DNA from: Periconia sp. R9002 | Lineage: Eukaryota > Ascomycota > Dothideomycetes > Pleosporales > Periconiaceae | Assembly (NCBI GenBank): GCA_023627715.1 | Contig: JAMAHW010000004.1 | Coordinates: 496,001 to 560,000, forward strand | Length of the DNA stretch: 64,000 nucleotides | Reading direction: 5' to 3' | Shown: one piece after another, positions 55,114 to 64,000 of the stretch | Position numbering within the stretch: position 1 is the first letter of the stretch | Layout of the letters: each line of letters opens with the position of its first letter | The notes under the pieces: model-generated | What the model was told of the DNA's origin: nothing | Databases searched by the model: none | Seen by the model: the letters and a program-made list of their open reading frames with translations, nothing else | Translations under genes and position numbers: made by a program

Positions 55114-55935
55114 TTACCATTTAATCACCTCCCCAAACCGATCCACAAACTTCCCACTATCCCCACTCCCCCACCCCTCAATAACCCCCAAACATGTCCC
55201 CAAACTCTCCTCCGCACTCATAGCCCCCTCCTCCTTCCACTCCACCAACCCCGTCTCCACCCTCCCCGGATGCAACAACAAAAATGTAACATCCTCCACA
55301 TCAACACTAAAACTCTTCACCACGGCATTCAATGCCGCTTTACTCGCCCGATACGCGTACCCTCCCCCCGACGTGTTCGCCTCAACAGACCCCATCCGCG
55401 ACGACATCACCACCACCTTCGCCCCCTCACCACCACCCCCATCCGCCCTTCTTCTCCTCAATATCGGCAAAAACGACCTGATGACATTGAAAGTGCCCCA
55501 CGCATTCACCTCGAACGTCTTCATCATCGTCGCGTGATCCATGACTGACAACTCTTCAGCGGCCGCGACGTCGCCTCTTTTCTCGCGGACTACTTTTGGC
55601 ACCAGTCCCCTTATTCCAGCGGAGTGGATTAAGAGGTCGATGCGTGTAGATGTTCTCACTTCATCACCATCATTACCATCCAAGGAAGAGGAGGAAGACG
55701 AGATCTTTCCCACCAAAGCCGCCACCGCAGCCTCGGACGTGACATCCACGACATGAGAATGTATCCTCGTCGTGGTCGGCACGTGCTCGGTGTTTAGTAG
55801 GGGAGGGAGCGGCGTTTGGTCTAGCGCGTGGATGGCCGTGTTGGGCTGGGAGGCGTAGTGCGTTAGGAGTGCGTGGCCTAGGCCTGAGGAGGCGCCTGTT
55901 ATTAGGATTGTGGTGGTGGGGGAGGGTGGAGGCAT
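55114..55935 (-). CDS. Short-chain dehydrogenase/reductase
   Basis: A single exon encodes 273 residues from ATG 55935 (MPPPSPTTTILITGASSGLG). It has the cofactor motif TGASSGLG, HSAGIRG in the place of NNAG, the catalytic Ser in VVVMSSRMGS and the YxxxK pair in YAYRASKAALN. The next region (LLLHPGRVETGL) is the usual PG motif. An Asp after the second strand (ALDQTP) suggests NAD(H) rather than NADP(H). Substrate unknown; similar enzymes are widespread in fungi as stand-alone oxidoreductases. The gene runs towards the sulfurtransferase gene with only 143 bases between stops. Codon use shifts from C-rich to G-rich along the coding strand. Confidence 0.92.
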   Translation of the reverse strand: MPPPSPTTTILITGASSGLGHALLTHYASQPNTAIHALDQTPLPPLLNTEHVPTTTRIHSHVVDVTSEAAVAALVGKISSSSSSLDGNDGDEVRTSTRIDLLIHSAGIRGLVPKVVREKRGDVAAAEELSVMDHATMMKTFEVNAWGTFNVIRSFLPILRRRRADGGGGEGAKVVVMSSRMGSVEANTSGGGYAYRASKAALNAVVKSFSVDVEDVTFLLLHPGRVETGLVEWKEEGAMSAEESLGTCLGVIEGWGSGDSGKFVDRFGEVIKW

Positions 55936-57177
55936 TTATCGCTCTCTTCTTTTTTTCTTTTTGTTTGGTTAATGTTGGTTGGTTGATCGGCCGATTTTCC
56001 ACGGCGTCGTGAGATGGGAAGGATGCGGGGCCGGAGGTTGTCGGGGGACCGAGAAGGATGGAGGATTCGGCGGGGGTTTCGCGGGGAGGGGATGGGTGGA
56101 TGGAATTGGTGCAGGGAGGGGTGATTGTTTCGACTTCGAGTGCGAAGCGGTCGTGGAATGGATGTTTTTTTATCGTTCGTCTTAAATATCTACCTAGATG
56201 TAGCTGGATGGAGCAAACAATGACTTGACGTAACATCTATTGATCTATCTAGTCCCTTCCCCACCACTCCACATATAAGAACCTCGCCTCTCTCTCCCTT
56301 TCATTAAAAAAAAAACGATTAACCTTGAACTACACAGGACGATGATATCAAATATATGTACTTATGTATGTAAGCTTCTCCATCCCGACAAAACTTCCCG
56401 CGCCATCATTAATAATCTCCTACCTACTCATCCTTCGCCCGACTAGTTCACAAAGTCGGCATGTCGGTAGGTACTCGTAAGTTAGACTAGACTATTAGTG
56501 CGGGGCAACGGCACGCAGCGAGCGTACACTTGTACAGTGTGAGTGTGGGGTAAATGTTTGAACGCGTAAACGTACTTTTGATTAACGCTGAATGGTATTT
56601 GTAGGACGGGAATGGGGGCTGTTGATTATTCAATGTTGACAAATCGGAGGACTTGCTTGCTCTCTTACTTGGCCTCGTTCATGTGCCGACTATTTTGGAG
56701 TTGGTTTATGGGTTGTTGAAAGAACTATCTATGTAGTACTTGAGGTCCTTAAATATGTAGGTATATAAATACCTAGCTTCCCGTACATCTTGTGTTTTTC
56801 CGTTTCACTTTTCTCCTTGTTCATCCGTTAGTCAAATCTGTTTGCCCCTCTGCCCAATCAATACCTCGTTCTCGTCTAAAGCGTCATTGATCTACGGTAC
56901 GGTACGGTACTTGACTTAGCGTATCCGGAAAGCGGGGGAATAATCGACCATTGTCGTCTTTCCTTCTCCCGACTTTTTCACAAACGTACCCATCTACATA
57001 AGTTACTCAGTCCAAAACTTACTACATACGTACGGGTACCGGCATTACAATTATATGAGGCATAAGTGAAAAAGGGAACATACGAAAGAAGAACAAGAGA
57101 TAGTTTTGGTCGGGGGGTTTGATATTTGAATTCACAAGAGTTATCTGAGAGATTTGTTGGTGCAGGGAAGGGGAAAC
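55936..57177. other. Intergenic region between divergent SDR and flavin-reductase genes
   Basis: 1.24 kb without a supported gene. It contains a TACGG/GGTAC repeat at 56893-56910 and several TACCTA-type motifs. Both promoters must lie here. Confidence 0.5.
56893..56910. repeat. GGTAC tandem repeat
   Basis: Three GGTAC units preceded by a partial unit, about 270 bases before the flavin-reductase start. Confidence 0.9.
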
Positions 57178-58159
57178 ATGGTGTTTTATGAACCGGGAAA
57201 AACTGATCATGGGCTTCCTAATGACCCGTTCAAGGTACGAGGGAAAGGTTTTTTTTATGTTGTTTTGTGATGGGTGGTGTTTTTCGGTGTTAGGTGATGG
57301 ACCTTCCACATGTGCACGCATTCCCTTTATGTCTTCGGGGGCGTTTCCATATCAAACGATATATATGTATGAGCACGATGTGTCGGATTCACCATCTCCT
57401 AACCCCATTTCCTTTCTAATCCTCACACATCCTGACTACTAAAAAAAGGCCTGCGTAATTCCGCGCCCCATCGGCTGGATATCTACGCTCTCGCCCAGTG
57501 GCACCGCTAACCTGGCCCCTTACTCGCAATTCAACAACCTGACCTTCGACCCACCCTACGTCATGTTCAGCGGCAACCAGACCACGACGGGCGAGCGCAA
57601 GGACAGCGTGCGCAACGCCGAATCCACGGGCGTCTTTTGCTGGAGCCTCGCGACGTGGGACTTGCGCAACGAAGTCAACATCACGAGCGAGCAGGTCGAG
57701 TACGGCGTCGACGAGTTTGAGCGCGCGGGATTGGAGGTCAGGGATAGCGTGCTAGATGAACTCGCGATTGAAATCGAGTCCAAGGATGGGTTGAAAGAGA
57801 AGAAACGCGTTCCCATGGTGAAGCGATCTCCTGTCAATTTCGAGTGCGTGTACTACAGCACGCTCCGTCTCCCTGGTAATAAACCCATGGGGTCGGTGGA
57901 TGTGGTAGTTGGCCGTGTGATTGGGATTCACATCGATGAGAGCGTCTTGACGGGTGGGCGGATTGATGTTACCAAGACAGTGCCCATCGCGAGGTGTGGG
58001 TATACGCAGTATACCGCTATCAGAGAGGTTTTTGATATGATTCCGCCTGGGACGAATAATTTGTTGCTTGCTGGGTTGGAAGGGAGCGTGAAGAAGCATC
58101 GGATTATGGCAAATGGAGGGACAGAGGAAGATGCGAATAAAGTAGAGCCCCCGAGGTAG
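57178..58159 (+). CDS. Flavin-reductase-like FMN-binding split-barrel protein
   Basis: Two exons, 57178-57234 and 57449-58159, encode 255 residues. The first exon has only 19 codons (MVFYEPGKTDHGLPNDPFK) and the intron is 214 bases, long for this window; the join to ACVIPRPIGWIST rebuilds the standard start of the family. The domain shows NLAPYSQFNNLTFDPPYVMF, KDSVRNAESTGVFCWSLATW and the later VVGRVIGIHIDESVL. The protein binds FMN and may reduce flavins or serve as a flavin-dependent oxidoreductase in the cytosol; the partner is unknown. Identity of the fold is firm, the reaction is not. Confidence 0.9.
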
Positions 58160-61100
58160 TGTTTTGAATCGGAGGAATGGGCTAATTCCCTCCGCATGTA
58201 CTGTCTCTGGTGAATACCTCTAGAGCCTTTGGGAATGAGAATTCGCTGCCAATCATTCAATCTCAAGCATATATTCGCCCACAATACCATCCATACCTCC
58301 AAATACAAATTATAACAGTATATGTGGATATTTTTCCCTAGGAAAAATTCTCCAATAGACTCTGTGAAACAACCTCTCCCCTTATTAATGCATGAAAACC
58401 CGTCAGATTTATACCTCTCCGCCCAACAAGCTCAAAACACATAAAAAAAGATAAACCAAACCACTCCTCCAGCCAGCGGGTTCGAACACACGACCTCTGG
58501 GAGCCAATATATAGCCAAAAAAGAAACACATTATACATACCTGACTTTTCCCACATGTGCCATCCTCCCCGGTCAGAGGGCCTTCTGCCATGACCTGAGA
58601 GACATCTCTCCCAGAGAAATATATATACTACCCTAAAAAAGACTTTGGTGAAGTGATTGCGGGCGTAGCATATCTGGAGTTGGACTAGCGTCGTGAGGAC
58701 GTTCCTTCCTTTTCCTTTCACCAGGCACCACTCTACTGCTGCGAAGGTTCTAGCAGCCTTGCATGGAGACACCGACGCGCCGATTACCCCAAGGCACACC
58801 ACACCCCTCCGTGGTTGTCTCGTCTGCCTCGTCTGATCCTGCTTGCTAGGGTGGCTGGCGAGCTGCATGGAGCATTTGTACCCATCGCCTTTAACGTAGG
58901 TATTGTTCTTGCCCCGAGCCCCAGAAGCCTTTGAACTACATGCAAACATGGTGTAGAGCATCCCATATACAAAACATTGCTGAAAGCAAACACTTTTGGG
59001 CTTCCCTCAAGCAAGGCCACGCTCGATATAATTCAACTATCGCCACAGCCAATGCCCGCCAGAAACTTCAGGAGTATATGCTGCGACTTCCAAACCTATG
59101 TACTGCACCAGATGTAGTCCTTTAATTCTGGGAGGCCATGGTAGACTAGCATTGCACCCGCGACCCTAGGTGAATAGACTGGGCCTTGGTGGATGCTTGC
59201 AATTGTCCAAGTATGGTACCAGCAATGACAGCAAGCTATTATGATGCGAGCTTGCATGCCCTTGCTACATACAGCAGTATGTAACAAGAATGAGTTCTTC
59301 ATACTGTCCCATAGTAGTCTCGTTGCACATGGGTAGTGTCACATGACCGTGGTTTCGGTTGTAGCAAAGGGCTGCACTCGATTATCACCCCCCACTAATA
59401 GCGAGCAGTACGGCTAGCGTACACAACTCCCCATACACGGTACAAGACAGGCTCATCCCCATGGGCTTGTTTGAAGGCAGGCCCTCTCTTCTGGACTCGG
59501 CCGCATAATAAAGGGTAAGGACAATCTTTCTTTTTCTGTTTGTTTACACAGCGTCGCCACCGCTTGTTTTGCCTTGTCCTTTGTTTGATGTGCGACGAGT
59601 ACCTCGTACTTGAACCGTACTCGAAAGAGTACTACCGATGCTTTGCATGTTTGGATGCGAGCAAGCGCCTCAGACTGCAAGCAATTAACCATAGCAAACA
59701 ACGAACATGACGGTCAAGACTGCCACCCAGTACGACAAAAGAGAGGGCGCTGGCGGCGATAGCGGACAGTAATGGGGCTTTGTCGACAGCCATACGCCAG
59801 GACGTGCGCCAAAGGGCAACAACATCTCAAGGAGCAGCTGCGGCGACCGACCGTGAAGGAATAGTGACGAATTTCCAGATAGTCAGCTCTCAAGCAGCCG
59901 GCGATACGGCCTGAGCATGTCGGGGGTACCTGCTACTGACAACAAGACATCTTAACAAACAATGCGGTAGGAATTCACGACGACAATGAGCCCCCTTGAA
60001 ATTATCGACAAGAAGCAGCGACAAGGCTTGATCCATGACCCGCAATGATGCTGTCGGAGGAACATTTCCAATCGAGAGTTGACCGATCGAGAGCATGAAA
60101 ACGCTGTTAAGAGAATCTCCAACATCTCTGGCCCTACAACAATCACAGCTTGCCTTCACCAAACACCCAGCGTCCGCCCGAAGAACAATGCGTCGAGATT
60201 CGCGACACAATGATACTCAAAAGCAACACCCCTGTGATCACCGAAGCGTGAGCATCCACCAAGAGGATATGTGCGGCACTGTCACTATCGAGCGATGATA
60301 TATTGCAGCAAGAGCTAGGAATTTGGCACACAAGTGGCAGCCAGTATGTTGATGCACACGGCAACCCGAAGTGGCGTGGCTTCTTTTGGTGTCTGCCATT
60401 GGAGCTAGGACACAAGGTCTTGAGAACGCACCAAGAAAAAGGCATGTTTGCGCTCCTGGTTCAGATTTATTTGAACTCAAAGAGGGATGGATTTGAATAT
60501 TTGGCGAGATACTACAGAAGAGCTTGGATCAAGCTTGCCGGAAACAGTGACAGCCAAGGGGCTGTCTGGCATTGAAAAGCGAGGGCAGAGGCGGCTATGT
60601 CTGGTCTCTGCCGAAGGTCCAAATACGATGTCCGCTAAAGAGGAGAGCCTCATTTCTGACCAACTGGATGTTGGGTTGTTGCAAGTGTAAGTTCTTTGTC
60701 TCCCTCCTTTTTTCTTTTCGTTTGAAAATTGCCCGCCAAGCAATGATCAAAACATGTATGATGGAGTGAAACTATCCGATGGATCGGAATCACCCAACAC
60801 CTTGCTCGACAACTTGTCTGTTCAAGGAGGATATTGGCCAGATATGAACCTCAATATTTCGAGCTATGAGATCAACACGGCTCGGGATATGAACCTATCG
60901 ACTTGGTCGTTTGACGGATTTCGGACCAAGCTTGTATTCAAATTGTTTGTTAACCCGTCTTGATACAGCAAGTGACTTATACATCAAACCCTTCATCAAC
61001 AAAACTGCGACTGATGCTATCGTCCATCTTTAATTCTCCCGGTTCCTGGTACTTCTCGTTGTGGCCTTGCATCCCGTGTGAACCATTTTCTCGTGCGGAT

Positions 61101-64000
61101 GTAATTCGTATGTTTAATATAGAACTGGGGACACCTATCCAGGAGTGTTCTTCAAGGGGAGAGTCCAATTATTGGTATGCCTCTGGGTCGATTCGCTGTG
61201 TTCTCCCAAGATCCTAGTACAGGATATCATCCGGTACATGCTGTGCTGAACCTGTCTCCCAAAGCCTTCACGCCATCTGTCCCGGTATACCTATGACTAT
61301 CTCTTTCTGGCGTGATTCCGTGGATGTATCATTTCGAATCATCTTGGGGAGATCCAGCAAGCCTGTATTTGCCTCTGGCACTATGCACAAAGTTCTTTGC
61401 TGCTCATACTACCAACACGCATCTTCTTTCGGTCGGCAGCCGGTCGGACATTATGTATGGTTTGCAAATTCGCACTGTTGATCAAAGAATCTCGGATGTA
61501 TGTCCCGAGATACGATAGGTTTGTGTTCCAGTGGGCGGAGGCTGTGTTCCACCATCTCTCTTGTTTCAAAGCACGGCCTTCATGCGTAGGGATACCCGCG
61601 ATTTTGCTATCCCTGTCAAACCGCCAGGAAATTCGGCGCGAGGAAAAGCCTTTCCATTATGCAAAATGTATACTCGCTCGGACCTTCGTGAAACTATCAG
61701 ACTGCGGCGGATAGAGGAGTTTCCTTCGTCTAAATCATCAAGGCGGACCTTTATGTTTGGCGCGTTACGCTGTACTTGTGGATACAAACCCGAGGAGCTC
61801 TTCGAGATGGGCACGTTCCTTGCTTCTTCATGCTGTGTTTTTCACCGGCTATAAGAGGCTGTTTGTCGCTGATATCGATGCTGGCAGCAACGGAGAACTG
61901 CGGCGGGCGACCAGGCCGGCCGTTGTAGAAACAGGCGTGATCCATATTAGCGCAACAAGAGCAAGTTTCCAAATATTCAGTATGATCTGAAGACGCAGCC
62001 TCTGACTCCGGGAACCTTTTTGTTTTCTCTGTATGATGGAATCGATGGACTGGGGCGTGTTGGTAGCGGTACCGCCGGCCGGAGATGTTGGCTGACAGGA
62101 AGTTTTCCAACACCCCCGGTCAACACCACGGCAGCTGTATCTCAACAGATGAAATGTTTGGATACTGAAGTCCCATACCTCTCCTACGTCTCCAAGTCAT
62201 CCGCCGCGTCCGCCTCATTTTGTGGTGTTGCTGGTTCGTCGATGCTGTTCAAAGGATGGCCGTCGCTGTTGGAGGAAACCCCCACTCCAGACACAGCCCT
62301 GCTCCTACAGTTGCTGAGTTGGCATGATAAACAACATGAGTTTCTCAGTAAGAGCCCAGAGAGGAAAAAGAGCAGAGAAACGAGACAGCTGGTGTTGTGA
62401 GGATGAAGGCGTTGTGGTGAGGGGGTGGAGTAGGAGGGAACAAGGCGGACCGCTGTCTGAAGCTAGCGACAGATCCCTTCACCTACTCCCCCTCCTGTCC
62501 GCCAGCATCACAGAGAAGGGAAGAAAGAGAAGAGCAGAAGCCCGCGAAGGCTAGTAAAAACAAACACACTGCAAAAGCATAAAATTTCTCCATACCAGCG
62601 CATAAATAGGAGCAGCGTAGAGAGCGGTGGAGTTTGACCTCGCCCTCAACACTAAGGAAGAGCAAACAATACCTGAGCCTCATCCACCAACTACCCGGCT
62701 CTTGAACAGCCTCTAGAATAGCATATTACACACAGTACAACCTTCAATACAGCGAGAGAGGTACTAAAACCGCGAAAAAGTTTCCTACAGGATATTACAG
62801 GCAGGGCAACCATGTGCATCTACGAGGGAAGCAAGCACCAGTCTTTTTTGCCATGACGTCCTACCGCATAACCGCGAATATCTCTTTTTCAGCTGGCAGC
62901 TCTTGTTGTGCTCAATCGTTCAAGGAATCTACAGTTGTATGTCTGATCTTACGATCGATATTGGTAATCTCGTGGTGTTGGGGACTTGATGAGACAATCA
63001 AAATCTTACGGGAGACTGAAGAGTTTGGAGAAGAATTTGGCAAGGTTGCTAGCAGTGAGCAGGATCTTCTTTTATGTCCCGCACTAAGCTTACCGGGATG
63101 GGACTGCCTAGGCTGGCTTTTGTGAGATGGATTGGCGAATCAACCCCTAGTGAATGTTCCTGCTTCCTGCAAGAGAAGCCGATCATTTTCAAATCATAAC
63201 AATTACTCTACTGTCAGCATATTTGATGAAATTGCTCTCATACTCATCTTTGCATCGTCAGCGAACTCAGGGCCTCCTGCAAGGAAAGATGAAACTTCCC
63301 CCTTCAACACGCATTGCACAGATTCACAAACGACCGACCAACACCTATCCTCCAACCCCGTCACCTGTATTTCCACATGGCCATCACCGTCCCTCCCCTT
63401 TCCGCAAAGAGGCAGCCCCCGTAAACCATCCCAAAACAGTCCTCCGCTTCCCAATCCAGCAGAGCAGGTCATCCCAAAGAGAAGAAGACCAGCGCAACGG
63501 ATGTTTATCCGTCTTGGATCGCACGCATTGCAGCGCGTCGCATCGCAGTTCATCTCACGCACAGCACATACCATAGCTACACGAACATGCACGCTCAGCC
63601 CCCGAGTCAGCGAGGTTCCAGCCTCCTGCAACTGAAGGACGAAGATGCTTTCAAAGTGGAGACGACGAACTCATCTGGCCACCTGGGCAGCTGGGCACCC
63701 ACACCGATCCCGAAGATAACTAAACGCGGACAGGAAAGAATATCGACGAGATAGATAAAATTCTCGGGAACCCGAGCATCCGCCCTCGGTTGGAGGCTGA
63801 GAAGCGGTCGGTTGGGACGCGAGGCTAAGCAGCCCGAGAAAGAAAAAAATCGATAGCGAGTTGCATATTCCCTCTTACTCTTTCTCCCTCTCCAATTCGC
63901 GTTGGCCGTGCTCTACTACCGCACGGCTACAGATACGGGTGTGGCGCGTGTGGATGGTGCGCCGCTGTTGCCGGCGTAACCACGTTTGCTGTCTGTCACT
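58160..64000. other. 5.8-kb region without a confident gene
   Basis: Only short frames on both strands. A two-exon candidate at 60487-60963 is listed apart. Several hydrophobic or Ser-rich fragments on either strand between 59.9 and 62.4 kb change frame often, which would fit a decayed gene or non-coding DNA; I could not assign them to a family. The last 400 bases are CT-rich and may be the leader of a gene beyond the window end. Confidence 0.45.
60487..60963 (+). CDS. Doubtful two-exon hypothetical protein, 140 residues
   Basis: An ATG at 60487 (MDLNIWRDTTEELGSSLPET) leads to a canonical donor GTAAGT at 60687, a pyrimidine-rich 54-base intron and an acceptor CCAAG ending at 60740. The join keeps frame and continues NDQNMYDGVKLSDGSE to a stop at 60961-60963. 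The product is polar, with no signal peptide or recognised domain. The in-frame canonical intron is the only support, and it could be chance. Confidence 0.25.

Noticed and set aside
58470..58500. GGGTTCGAAC sequence resembling a tRNA B box on either strand
   Set aside because: The bases on both sides do not form a five-pair T stem on either strand, and no acceptor, D arm or anticodon arm can be folded nearby.
59890..60445. Hydrophobic fragments on the minus strand suggesting a decayed membrane protein
   Set aside because: Frames change often, no family motif is visible, and there are no matching exons on either side.
893..64000. Secondary-metabolite or RiPP gene cluster
   Set aside because: No polyketide synthase, peptide synthetase, terpene cyclase, UstYa/DUF3328 gene or cluster regulator was seen; only the isolated repeat precursor suggests peptide production.
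1..64000. Transposons, long terminal repeats or CRISPR arrays
   Set aside because: No transposase, integrase or reverse transcriptase motifs, no long direct or inverted terminal repeats, and no spaced short repeats other than coding repeats and microsatellites were found.

Overview
The window is nuclear DNA of a filamentous ascomycete (Pezizomycotina). The evidence is about 21 protein genes, most split by introns of 45-80 bases with GT...AG ends, on both strands and never in operons. The products are typical of moulds: a secreted GH3 beta-glucosidase, a berberine-bridge-type FAD oxidase, GPI-type wall proteins, TFIIIA, Los1 and a class I cAMP phosphodiesterase with a long fungal tail. I cannot fix the order or genus from sequence alone. 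I saw no tRNA, rRNA, CRISPR array or intact transposon.

Layout: 0.9-2.2 kb is a DUF7729-like surface protein (-), followed by about 5 kb with no convincing gene. 7.1-12.7 kb holds a divergent pair of secreted enzymes, GH3 beta-glucosidase (-) and FAD oxidase (+). 14.3-23.6 kb holds a Myb-like protein (+), a SIRT4-type sirtuin (+) and a cyclic-nucleotide phosphodiesterase (-), with long pyrimidine-rich leaders between them. 26.2-30.5 kb is a divergent pair of surface proteins: a transmembrane aspartic-protease-like protein lacking its first catalytic Asp, and a GPI-type Pro/Ala/Ser-rich protein. 31.3-44.8 kb is a dense housekeeping block: exportin-T, S-formylglutathione hydrolase, Rpb6, TFIIIA, a patatin-type lipase and mitochondrial Qri7. 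Rpb6/TFIIIA and lipase/Qri7 share short bidirectional promoters. 48.9-58.2 kb holds a DUF1989 protein with a huge acidic insertion, an unknown conserved-looking protein, Apc11, a mercaptopyruvate sulfurtransferase, an SDR and a flavin-reductase-like protein. 58.2-64 kb has no confident gene.

The most unusual locus is 45,868-48,308. It encodes a 770-residue secreted precursor carrying about twelve copies of a peptide unit whose consensus ends A-T-I-S-W-G-K-R, separated by acidic Pro/Glu/Asp spacers and basic Ser/Thr/Lys linkers, with a Cys-rich C-terminus. This is the architecture of a Kex2-processed multi-peptide precursor. No tailoring gene (UstYa/DUF3328 type) lies in the window, so whether it yields free peptides, modified peptides or a wall protein is open. 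The genes around it are ordinary housekeeping genes, so it does not sit in a recognisable cluster.

All splice sites were placed by eye from GT/AG sites, reading frame and protein continuity, without transcript data.
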